This document shows, piece by piece, positions 53,960 to 61,969 of a DNA stretch of 64,000 nt. Source of the DNA: Ardenticatenaceae bacterium (GTDB taxonomy: Bacteria; Chloroflexota; Anaerolineae; Promineifilales; Promineifilaceae); the NCBI GenBank assembly GCA_020634435.1, contig JACKBS010000016.1, positions 1 through 64,000 of the forward strand, given 5' to 3'. The position numbers and the translations under genes were made by a program. Positions within the stretch are counted from its first letter, which is position 1. Each line of letters starts with the position of its first letter. Under the pieces are notes generated by a model. It was not told the DNA's origin, did no database searches, and saw only the letters and a program-made list of their open reading frames with translations.

Positions 53960-54290
53960 TGTCATTCCGAGAGCCTGTGCTGAGGCAGCCGAAGTATCCT
54001 CCAAAAAAGCCCGCAGGGAACACATAGCCAGGGCTTTGGCTGGCCAAAGATTCCCCGGTTGTCCAGCGGACGGGATGCTTCGGAGGACCTCAGCATGACA
54101 ACCGATCATGAATTGTCATTCTGAGCAAAGCGAAGAATCCCGCAAGGAATACATGGCAAGGGCTTTGGCTGGCCAAAGATTCCCCGGTTGTCCAGCGGAC
54201 GGGATGCTTCGGAGGACCTCAGCATGACAACTGATCACGAATTGTCATTCTGAGCAAAGCGAAGAATCCCGCAAGGGTCCAATAGCAAGA
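53960..54290. repeat. 129-bp tandem repeat with TGTCATTCTGAGC-type ends
   Basis: A unit of 129 bases (for example GGGCTTTGGCTGGCCAAAG at 54031 and again at 54160) is present twice, with a partial third copy. It includes GAGGACCTCAGCATGACA and TGTCATTCTGAGCAAAGC, which pair with each other. No gene lies in this 480-base gap (53911-54389) between the small gene and the CHAT gene. Confidence 0.8.
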
Positions 54291-54389
54291 ACCTCACTCA
54301 AACCAAAGATTTGTTAGTTTTCAAGTGGTTTGTTGCCCGGATTAATTTTTCATCCAAAACGCGTTGACTGTTAGAAAAGAGACAAAGCC

Positions 54390-57300
54390 ATGAAAATCAC
54401 CATTACCCAAACCGACAAACGTGCCGAATCGCCCTTTGCCGCTGCGGTGCAGTTTGACCGCGGCCCTGGCTATCCTGTCACCATCAGCAACCCGTTTACG
54501 AAAGAAGAAGAAGAACAGCTGGAATGGTATTACGAAAAATGGCTCACCTTCCCCTTTACCGGCGAAGTACGCGCGGGCCACGCCGCCGCCAGCACGCAAA
54601 GCTACGGCGAAGCCCTCTTCCAGCAGCTGTTTACGGCCGATGCCCTGGCCGAATACAAAATGGCCCTGCGCTACGAAGGCGGCTTCGGCCAGATGGCCTT
54701 TGAGATTCGCGGCACACCTGCCTTCCATGCCCTGCATTGGGAATCGCTTAAGGACCCGCAGCAGGCGCGCCCCTTTGCCGTGGAATGCCCCTTCTTGCGC
54801 CAAAACGATAACCCACCCAACATTCACCTCCGGCCCCAACCCAGCCCGACGCTGAACATTTTGCTGGTGTCGGCGCGGCCGGGCGGGCGGCGCGACGTGG
54901 GCTACCGCACCATCAGTCGGCCGTTGATTGAGGCGCTGCAAAACAGCCGCCTGCGCACCCGCATAGACCTGGTGCGCCCTGGCACCTACAAAGCGCTCGT
55001 TGATCATCTGGATGCCAGCCGTGGACGGCACGGCGACGGCTTTTACCACATTGCCCACTTCGATTTGCACGGTGCCCTGCTGACCTACAAACAATACCAG
55101 CAGCTGGAGCCAGACGCGCCCAATCCCCATTTTTACAAAGGGTACGGCCAGGCCAAAATTGAAAAATATGACGGGGAGAAGGCGTTTCTTTCCTTCAACG
55201 GGGCCAAAGAAGGCGAACATGATTTGGTGAGCGACGACACGGTAGCCGGGCTGCTGGCCAGCCACCAGATTCCTATCGCCATTTTGAACGCCTGCCAGTC
55301 GGGCAAGCAGGTGGGGGCCAGCGAGACCAGCCTGGGCAGCCGCCTGATGGCCGCCGGGGTGCAAAACGCCCTGGCAATGGGTTACTCCGTCAGCGTGAGC
55401 GCGGCGGAATTGTTGATGAAAACGCTGTATGAGCAGCTGCTGGACGGCAGACCCCTGGCCCAGGCGGTACGGCGCGGGCGGCTGGAGCTGCGCAATGAGA
55501 AGGCCCGCCGCGCCGCCTACAACCAGACCATCGAGCTGGAAGATTGGCTGCTGCCGGTGATGTACCAGAACCGGGAAATCAGCCTGCCGATCACTGATTT
55601 TGCAAACGCGAAAGCAGAAGCGGCTTACTTTGAACGGCAAAGCCGCCGTTACCGCGCCCCGGCCCTGGCCTACGGCTTTTTTGGGCGGGATGTGGATATT
55701 TTGGACATCGAAACCCGGCTGCTGACGCAGAGCAACGTACTGCTGATTCAGGGCATGGGCGGCGCGGGCAAGACGACGCTGCTGCGCCACCTGATGGAGT
55801 GGGAGCAGACGACGCAGCTGGTGGAGAAAGTTTTTTACTTTGGCTATGACGAGAAGGCGTACACCGCTGCCCAAATTATAGATGGCCTGGCCCGCGATCT
55901 GTACGGCGCGGCCTACACCCACGCGTTTTCGCCGCTGCCCGATGGGGCCAAGCTGGAGAAGCTGGCGCAAACGCTGCGCAGCGAGCGCCATTTGCTGGTG
56001 CTGGACAATTTGGAATCCATTACCGGGGCGGCGCTTTCAATCCAGCATACGCTGGATGCCGCCGAGCAGGCGAAGCTGTGCCAGCTGCTGGGGCGGCTAG
56101 CGGGCGGGCAGACGCTGGTGCTGCTGGGCTCGCGCGGGCGGGAGGCGTGGCTGTGGGGTGGGCAACCCGTGGGGTTGCCCCTACAGGAGCAGGTGTACGA
56201 GCTGCCCGGCCTGGATGGTGAAGCGGCCAGCGATTTGGCCAAAGAGATTTTGCAGCGGCACCAGGCGGACCATTACCTGGAAGATGCGGCGGAGCGGCCC
56301 GCCTTAACCCACCTGCTGAAGTTGCTGGATGGCCACCCGCTGGCGCTGGAAATTGTGCTGCCCAACCTGAGCCGCCAGACGCCCACCCACCTGCTGGCGG
56401 CGTTTACCCAGGGGGATGACACCATTGACGCCGATAGGGGCGACCCGGCGGGTCGCCCCAGCGACGGGGAGGTGTGGCAGGACAAGACGGCCAGCATTTT
56501 GCGCTGCGTGGAGTACAGCCACAGCAATTTGTCGCCGGGGGCGCAGGCGCTGCTGGCCTGCCTGACCCCGTTTACGGGGGTGGTGAATACCGACTGGCTG
56601 ACGCTTTACACGCAGCAGTTACAGCAGCAGCCGGACTTGGCCAACCTGCCGTTTGACGAGTGGCCGACGGTGCTGCAAGAGGGCTTAAACTGGGGCCTGC
56701 TGACGCCGCACGAAGTGGGCGGCGGCTATGTGCGCTTGCAGCCCATTTTGCCCTACTTTTTGCGCCAGCGGCTGCACCATCTTGATGAAGCTGTGGCCGG
56801 TGTGCCACCGCGCCACTTACGCACCGCGGTGGAAGCCGCCTTTTGCGCCCATTACGACGGTATTGGCCGCACCTTGGCGCAGTGGATTCGATCCAAAGAG
56901 CCGCAGGAGCGGCAAATGGGGCTGGCCCTGACCAACCTGGAATACGAAAACCTGATGACGGCGTTGCAGTGGGCGCTGGCCAAACAGAGCGCATTTTACA
57001 ATGCGTATGAGGCAAATTTCAGGTATTTGATAAACAGTCAAAAATTTGAGCAAGGAATTGAATTGTGTGAAATGGTATTGGGTTTCCAGACAAAATATCC
57101 AGCGACCCAACTAGCATCTGAAATTGGTGAACACTTTGGGCTTGTAATGGACAGATTAGCTTATTGCTATCTAGAGAAGAAAAAATACGCAATGGCCGGA
57201 GAAGTTTATGAGCAAAAGCTAGATTTTCAGAGAGGCCTGACACATTTGGATTCAAAAGGGCTGGGTATAAAACAGGCAAGCACCTACCACCAGTTGGGGA

Positions 57301-58184
57301 TGGTGGCCGAGGAGCAGCGGCAGTGGGAGACGGCCGTTGCCCATTACGAAAAGGCGTTGGCGATTAAAATCGAATTCAACGACCGGTACAGGCAGGCCAG
57401 CACCTACCACCAGTTGGGGAGGGTGGCCGAGGAGCAGCGGCAGTGGGATACGGCCGTCGCCCATTACGAAAACGCGTTGGCGATTTACGTTGAATTCAAC
57501 GACCGGTACGAGCAAGCAGGCACCTACCACCAGTTGGGGATGGTGGCACAGGCGCAGCGGCAGTGGGATACGGCCGTTGCCCATTATGAAAAGGCGTTGG
57601 CAATTACCGTTGAATTTGGGGGAGGGTATGATCAGGCTCGAATCTACCACCAGTTGGGGATGGTGGCACAGGCGCAGCGGCAGTGGGATACGGCCGTCGC
57701 CCATTACGAAAAGGCGTTGGCGATTTTCATCGAATTCAACGACCGTCATCCTCAGGCCAGCACCTACCACCAGTTGGGGATTGTGGCCCAGGAGCAGCGG
57801 CAGTGGGAGACGGCCGTCGCCCATTACCAAAAGGCGTTGGCGTTAAAAATCGAATTCAACGATCGGTACAGTCAGGCCAGCACCTACCACCAGTTGGGGA
57901 CGGTAGCAGAAGAACAAGAAAAGTGGCAAGAAGCGGCAAACTATATGCTTCAAACTTTGGCAATCGATCTATCATTCAACAATGAATATGGGGCGGGCAT
58001 CACTATGCAAAGTATCAAACGGTTGTGGCAGGCCAGCCAAACCCAAAGTGCGACGCACCTTGAAGGTGCGTCGCACTTAGCAGAAACCATTCCCACGCGG
58101 CTGGCGGCGCTGCTCAACATCTCCCCCGCTGAAGCGGCCGCACAGCTCAACGAACTGGCAGGCGGCACGTCCGGCAGCAGCTAA
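54390..58184 (+). CDS. CHAT protease - NB-ARC-like NTPase - TPR protein
   Basis: 1264 residues. The CHAT domain (about 1-400) has the protease pair: His in FYHIAHFDLHG near residue 222 and Cys in AILNACQSGKQV near 300. The NTPase module follows: Walker A IQGMGGAGKTTLLRH near 455, Walker B HLLVLDNLES near 535, and the GSRGREAW sensor region. After a winged-helix-like segment (about 700-830) come six TPRs (about 963-1200), each with ASTYHQLGxVAxxQRQWxTAVAHY. Such proteins are NTP-switched protease effectors in bacterial defence or programmed death. The RBS is weak. It is convergent with the GH operon; a terminator lies at 58298. Confidence 0.9.
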   Translation: MKITITQTDKRAESPFAAAVQFDRGPGYPVTISNPFTKEEEEQLEWYYEKWLTFPFTGEVRAGHAAASTQSYGEALFQQLFTADALAEYKMALRYEGGFGQMAFEIRGTPAFHALHWESLKDPQQARPFAVECPFLRQNDNPPNIHLRPQPSPTLNILLVSARPGGRRDVGYRTISRPLIEALQNSRLRTRIDLVRPGTYKALVDHLDASRGRHGDGFYHIAHFDLHGALLTYKQYQQLEPDAPNPHFYKGYGQAKIEKYDGEKAFLSFNGAKEGEHDLVSDDTVAGLLASHQIPIAILNACQSGKQVGASETSLGSRLMAAGVQNALAMGYSVSVSAAELLMKTLYEQLLDGRPLAQAVRRGRLELRNEKARRAAYNQTIELEDWLLPVMYQNREISLPITDFANAKAEAAYFERQSRRYRAPALAYGFFGRDVDILDIETRLLTQSNVLLIQGMGGAGKTTLLRHLMEWEQTTQLVEKVFYFGYDEKAYTAAQIIDGLARDLYGAAYTHAFSPLPDGAKLEKLAQTLRSERHLLVLDNLESITGAALSIQHTLDAAEQAKLCQLLGRLAGGQTLVLLGSRGREAWLWGGQPVGLPLQEQVYELPGLDGEAASDLAKEILQRHQADHYLEDAAERPALTHLLKLLDGHPLALEIVLPNLSRQTPTHLLAAFTQGDDTIDADRGDPAGRPSDGEVWQDKTASILRCVEYSHSNLSPGAQALLACLTPFTGVVNTDWLTLYTQQLQQQPDLANLPFDEWPTVLQEGLNWGLLTPHEVGGGYVRLQPILPYFLRQRLHHLDEAVAGVPPRHLRTAVEAAFCAHYDGIGRTLAQWIRSKEPQERQMGLALTNLEYENLMTALQWALAKQSAFYNAYEANFRYLINSQKFEQGIELCEMVLGFQTKYPATQLASEIGEHFGLVMDRLAYCYLEKKKYAMAGEVYEQKLDFQRGLTHLDSKGLGIKQASTYHQLGMVAEEQRQWETAVAHYEKALAIKIEFNDRYRQASTYHQLGRVAEEQRQWDTAVAHYENALAIYVEFNDRYEQAGTYHQLGMVAQAQRQWDTAVAHYEKALAITVEFGGGYDQARIYHQLGMVAQAQRQWDTAVAHYEKALAIFIEFNDRHPQASTYHQLGIVAQEQRQWETAVAHYQKALALKIEFNDRYSQASTYHQLGTVAEEQEKWQEAANYMLQTLAIDLSFNNEYGAGITMQSIKRLWQASQTQSATHLEGASHLAETIPTRLAALLNISPAEAAAQLNELAGGTSGSS
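56160..56180. repeat. Palindrome inside the CHAT gene: GGGCAACCC-GTG-GGGTTGCCC
   Basis: A perfect 9-base inverted repeat encodes GGQPVGLPL between the NTPase sensor region and an LQEQVYELPGL strand. Its wording (GGGGTTGCCCCTAC) matches the repeat family at 58196-58275. It is in frame and adds residues not needed by the fold. Confidence 0.75.
56437..56459. repeat. Palindrome inside the CHAT gene: GGGGCGACCC-GGC-GGGTCGCCCC
   Basis: Perfect 10-base arms in frame, read as DRGDPAGRPS. Same style as the element at 56160. Confidence 0.8.
57276..57995 (+). repeat. 120-bp tandem coding repeats of TPR units
   Basis: Six units of 40 residues. The DNA between them is nearly identical in the first half (AGCACCTACCACCAGTTGGGGA) and each of the first five holds a GGATACGGCCGT/GAGACGGCCGT word at the same place. 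Confidence 0.9.
58046..58078. repeat. 16-bp-arm perfect palindrome inside the CHAT gene
   Basis: AAGTGCGACGCACCTT, one base, then its exact complement. In frame as SATHLEGASHLA, between the last TPR and the C-terminal helix. Confidence 0.85.
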
Positions 58185-58195
58185 CGGCCCATCTC

Positions 58196-58275
58196 GTAGG
58201 GGCAGACCCCCGTGTCTGCCCACATTGGGCCGCACACGGGGAAGGGGCGCACACGGGGGTGCGCCCGTACGGGGG
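58196..58275. repeat. Intergenic GTAGGGGC-type palindromes
   Basis: GTAGGGGCAGAC...GTCTGCCC and GGGCGCAC...GGTGCGCCC hairpins follow the CHAT gene. A half copy (TGTAGGGGCAGGTCT) is at 6262. They are the intergenic relatives of the palindromes within the CHAT gene. Confidence 0.75.
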
Positions 58276-58297
58276 GTGTTGGCGGTTCGGGCAGATA

Positions 58298-58343
58298 TAA
58301 AAAGACGGCCGTTTCCGGTGTGGAAACGGCCGTCTTTCTCTTT
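58298..58343. terminator. Bidirectional terminator built from two ACGGCCGT copies
   Basis: AAAGACGGCCGTTTCC (58301-58316), loop GGTGT, and the exact complement (58322-58337), with A/T runs on both sides. Serves the converging CHAT gene and GH operon. Confidence 0.9.
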
Positions 58344-58362
58344 CCCTCTCTAATTCTCTTCG

Positions 58363-59589
58363 CTAAACCAAACGATTTGCCTTGGCCACCTGGCTCAGCC
58401 AGCGGGCGCTGGGTTTGATGGTACGCTGCTGGGTGGCGCGGTCCACGGCGATGAGGCCAAAGGTGGGCCGGTAGCCCAGCATCCATTCAAAATTGTCAAA
58501 GGCGGACCAAGCAAAATAGCCGCGCACGTCCAGGCCATCTTGCAGACAGTCGGCCACACTTTGCAGCGCCGTCTGGTAGTAGGCCAGGCGACGGCCGTCA
58601 TCGGTGGTGCCGATGCCGTTTTCGGTGACCATCAGCGGCACCCCGGCCACCTCGCTGGCATAGCGCAGCGTCGCGCCAATTGCCTGCGGCCAGAATTCAT
58701 AGCCCATCTGCGTGGTTGCCACGCCTTCTTCCGGGCCAAGCCCACCTTCTGCGCCATAGCGCTCCCGCGTGTAGGTCTGCACACCGACAAAATCATCTTC
58801 GCGGGCGGCTTCCAGGAACACATCTTGCAGCTCCCAGCGCATCCGGTCACGCTCAGCTTCGCCGCCGGGCAGCGCCTGCATATCGGACATAGCAATGGTG
58901 AGGCCCACGGGCAGCGACGGCCGTTCCGCCTTGATCGCCGCACGGGCCTGGTGATGCGCCGCAATGATCACATCCCGCGCCTGCACCGACCCGGCAAACA
59001 TGAACGGGGCAAACTGCTCTGGCGTGGTGTGCAGCGCCTGGGCCGCCTGCTGCACAAAGGTGTCGCCCGCGCCGTCGGCCATCCACAGCATGGCGGCCAT
59101 GCGCGGAATGTTCACCTCGTTGATGGTACAGACGGCTTCGGTGAGGTCGCCCAGATGCTGGGTGACCACCCCGGCATAGCGGGCAAATTTTTCGGCGATG
59201 ACCATGTTGTTCCACCCGCCCTGGCTAACGGTCCAGCGGGGCGAGGTGAAGTGGTGGTAGGTCAGCACCGGCTTAAGGCCGTGGGCCAAACTGGCTTCAC
59301 ACATGCGGCGGTAATGGTCCAGGGCAGCGGTGGAGAAACGGCCGTCTTCTGGCTCTATCCGGGCCCACTCCACCGAAAAGCGGTAGCTGTTAAAACCCAG
59401 CTCTTGCAGCAGCGCCATATCTTCCGGGTAACGATGATAATGATCAATGGCGTCGCCCGATGGCTCGGCAAAAACGGTGTCGGGCAGGTGTTCCATCGCC
59501 CAAAAATCGCTGTGGGTGTTGTTGCCCTCCACCTGGTGGGCAGCGGTGGCGGTGCCCCACAAAAAACCTTCTGGGAATACGTTGCTCAT
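58363..59589 (-). CDS. GH1 beta-glucosidase
   Basis: 408 residues from the ATG at 59589 (MSNVFPEGFLWGTATAAHQV is the GH1 N-terminal signature). Acid/base Glu in AVCTINEVN near residue 150, nucleophile Glu in LMVTENGIG near residue 325. It hydrolyses beta-glucosides or related sugars in the cytoplasm, as there is no signal peptide. It is a little shorter than usual for GH1 (440-480). Last gene of the leftward GH2-GH3-GH1 run. The frame to 59703 is rejected since it overlaps the GH3 gene. Confidence 0.95.
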   Translation of the reverse strand: MSNVFPEGFLWGTATAAHQVEGNNTHSDFWAMEHLPDTVFAEPSGDAIDHYHRYPEDMALLQELGFNSYRFSVEWARIEPEDGRFSTAALDHYRRMCEASLAHGLKPVLTYHHFTSPRWTVSQGGWNNMVIAEKFARYAGVVTQHLGDLTEAVCTINEVNIPRMAAMLWMADGAGDTFVQQAAQALHTTPEQFAPFMFAGSVQARDVIIAAHHQARAAIKAERPSLPVGLTIAMSDMQALPGGEAERDRMRWELQDVFLEAAREDDFVGVQTYTRERYGAEGGLGPEEGVATTQMGYEFWPQAIGATLRYASEVAGVPLMVTENGIGTTDDGRRLAYYQTALQSVADCLQDGLDVRGYFAWSAFDNFEWMLGYRPTFGLIAVDRATQQRTIKPSARWLSQVAKANRLV

Positions 59590-59615
59590 CAAATTACCTT
59601 TTCTGTTTCGTGGCG

Positions 59616-59649
59616 AGATTGGACCAATCTTTGGAGATTGGTCCAATCT
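59616..59649. repeat. Double palindrome AGATTGGaCCAATCT / AGATTGGtCCAATCT
   Basis: Two 15-base near-palindromes separated by TTGG are also exact reverse complements of each other, so they can fold as two small or one long hairpin. Placed between the GH3 and GH1 genes, it may lower read-through or stabilise mRNA. Related words (GATTGG, CCAATCTCC) are at 3664-3676 and 63684-63705. Confidence 0.8.
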
Positions 59650-59656
59650 AGAATAA

Positions 59657-61948
59657 TTACGCCTGGGTGCGCATGCCGTGTACCTGGGCCAGCAGCAGAT
59701 CAACGATGTCGTCGGCGGGCTGGGTCAGGACGTCTTCCTGGAAGTGCAGGATGCTCAGCAGGGGCATGTCTAGCATAAATCCGGCCGTGTCCATGCCGAT
59801 AGTGTCGCTGCCGTCGCCATCGTCACCGCCAAAGATGCGGGTTAGGTGCCCCACCATCTGCTGGTACATCGGCTCGAAGGCCACCTTGCCGGAGGGATCG
59901 TCCAGCCAGGCGCGAATGGTTGATTCGCGGTGCAGCACCGAGGGCAGCCGCAGCGTCGAGGTCAGTGTGGCCGTGACGGCACAGCGAATGTCCTCCGCCG
60001 ACGCGCCAATGAGAATGTCAAACGCGCCATTTTCGGTGACCCATTGCCCGTGGGCCGGATCAAAGAAAGCAAAGGCGCGGAAGTCCAGCGGGATGGTGAC
60101 GGTTTTGGTTTCGCCCGGTTGCAGTTCTACCTTGGCAAAACCCTTGAGTTCTTTGTACGGCCGTACCAACCGCGCCACTTGATCATGCACATACACCTGT
60201 ATCACTTCTTTACCGGCCATCGTGCCCGTGTTGGTCACGTCCACCGAAACGGTAAGGCCATCCACATCACGGAAGCAAGTCGCGGAAAGCTGGGGATTGC
60301 TGTAGGCAAAGGTGGTGTAGCTCAGGCCATGACCAAACGGGAACTCGGTGGGCACTTCTTTGGTGTCGTAGTAGCGGTAGCCGATGAACAGCCCTTCGCC
60401 GTAGCGCACCGTACCGTTTTCGCCGGGGAAATTCAGATGTGCGGGCGTGTCGGACAGCTTCACCGGATACGTTTCTGCCAGCTTGCCGGATGGATTCACG
60501 CGGCCAAACAGCACTTCGGCGATGGCCCCGCCGCCCGCCTGCCCCATCATCCACGCTTCCAGCACGGCCGCCGTGCCATCGATCCAATCGCGGACCACCA
60601 CAGGCGCGCCATTGTTGAGAACCACGACGGTGTTGGGCTGAACGGCCGTTACTGCCTGGATCAGCGCTATTTGTTGGTCCGTCAGGTCCAAATCGGGCCG
60701 GTCGTACCCTTCTGACTCCTTGAAGGAAGGTAAGGCGATAAACAGCAGCGCCACGTCAGCCACTTTGGCCGTGGTCACCGCGTCATCAATTAAACATTGT
60801 TCAAACTCTGCGCCTTCGGGATAGCCCAGCGCAAAGCTGAGTTCAGCATTGGGCGCCATTTTTTGCAGTTCGCTAAACGGCACGTCCACCTGGGTTGCGT
60901 TGATATGCGAACTGCCGCCGCCCTGGAAGTGCGCCTTTTGCGCGGCGCGGCCAATGACGGCAATGTGCTGTGGGTCTTGCAGCGGCAGCAAGCCGTTGTT
61001 TTTCAGCAGCACCATGCCTTCCGCCGCGATTTTGTGCGCCAGGGTATGATGGACGGCCGCATTAAACGTGCCGCCCTTGGGCGTTTGCGCCGCGCGGAAC
61101 ACCACTTGCAGAATGCGCCGCACTGATTCATCCAGTACGGCCTCATCCAGCTGGCCATCGCGCACGGCCTCGATGACGGCGTTGACGCGCCGCTGCTTGG
61201 GACCGGGCATTTCCAGGTCCAGACCAGCTTCCAGCGAGGCAACGCGGTCGTGCACCGCACCCCAATCGGAGACAACAAAACCTTCATAGCCCCACTCATC
61301 TTTAAGGATTTCGGTGAGCAGGCGGTAATGTTCGGAGGCGTAGGTGCCGTTGATTTTGTTGTAGGCACACATGACAGTCCACGGTTTGGCCTGGGTAACG
61401 GCCGTTTCAAACGCGGGCAAATAGATTTCACGCAACGTGCGCTCATCCACCTCGGCGCTGATGGCAAACCGCTCAAATTCCTGGTTGTTGGCCGCAAAAT
61501 GTTTGAGAGAAGTCCCCACGCCCTTGCTCTGGATGCCGTTGATCAAGCTGGCAGCCATTTGTCCGGCCAGGTATGGATCTTCAGAGAAATATTCGAAGTT
61601 ACGGCCGCACAGCGGCGTGCGCTTCATGTTGGCCCCTGGCCCCAGCAGCACATCTACCTTGAGAGCAATTGCTTCTTCGGCCAGAGCCTGCCCCATCTCA
61701 TACACCAAGTCGGTGTCCCAGCTAGACGCGAGACTGGACGCCGTGGGGAAACAGGTGGCTGGCAGGCTCTTCTGCGCCAAAGCATGGATGTCTGCCTGGC
61801 GGCGCACCCCGTGCGGCCCGTCCGACACAATCAGTTCAGGGATGTCTAATCGGTCAACTGGAGTGGTAGACCAGGCGCTGGCTCCGGTGCACAGCGCCGC
61901 TTTCTCTTCCAATGTCATTTTTTTAATGATAGCTTGAATATCATTCAT
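59657..61948 (-). CDS. GH3 beta-glucosidase
   Basis: 763 residues, standard three-part GH3: TIM barrel (about 1-300, with nucleophile Asp in GFVVSDWGAVHDR near 230 and the KHFAANNQE segment), the alpha/beta sandwich (about 320-560, with HFQGGGSSHINATQ) and a C-terminal fibronectin-like domain (about 590-665, GKEVIQVYVHDQVA). Removes terminal glucose from beta-glucans or cello-oligomers. No signal peptide, so intracellular. Its start is 21 bases after the stop of the GH2 gene, RBS AAAGGAG. Confidence 0.95.
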   Translation of the reverse strand: MNDIQAIIKKMTLEEKAALCTGASAWSTTPVDRLDIPELIVSDGPHGVRRQADIHALAQKSLPATCFPTASSLASSWDTDLVYEMGQALAEEAIALKVDVLLGPGANMKRTPLCGRNFEYFSEDPYLAGQMAASLINGIQSKGVGTSLKHFAANNQEFERFAISAEVDERTLREIYLPAFETAVTQAKPWTVMCAYNKINGTYASEHYRLLTEILKDEWGYEGFVVSDWGAVHDRVASLEAGLDLEMPGPKQRRVNAVIEAVRDGQLDEAVLDESVRRILQVVFRAAQTPKGGTFNAAVHHTLAHKIAAEGMVLLKNNGLLPLQDPQHIAVIGRAAQKAHFQGGGSSHINATQVDVPFSELQKMAPNAELSFALGYPEGAEFEQCLIDDAVTTAKVADVALLFIALPSFKESEGYDRPDLDLTDQQIALIQAVTAVQPNTVVVLNNGAPVVVRDWIDGTAAVLEAWMMGQAGGGAIAEVLFGRVNPSGKLAETYPVKLSDTPAHLNFPGENGTVRYGEGLFIGYRYYDTKEVPTEFPFGHGLSYTTFAYSNPQLSATCFRDVDGLTVSVDVTNTGTMAGKEVIQVYVHDQVARLVRPYKELKGFAKVELQPGETKTVTIPLDFRAFAFFDPAHGQWVTENGAFDILIGASAEDIRCAVTATLTSTLRLPSVLHRESTIRAWLDDPSGKVAFEPMYQQMVGHLTRIFGGDDGDGSDTIGMDTAGFMLDMPLLSILHFQEDVLTQPADDIVDLLLAQVHGMRTQA

Positions 61949-61969
61949 GACAGACTCCTTTTCTCAAAC

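Noticed and set aside
54342..55991. A 549-codon leftward frame opposite the CHAT gene
   Set aside because: It mirrors the GC-rich CHAT coding strand; its translation is low in complexity and has no recognisable domain, whereas the rightward frame has clear catalytic motifs.
57276..57995. Regular 120-bp repeats considered as a CRISPR or satellite
   Set aside because: They encode TPR units in frame in a clear gene.
58540..59778. A 412-codon rightward frame opposite the GH1 gene
   Set aside because: Antisense shadow; GH1 signatures are on the minus strand.
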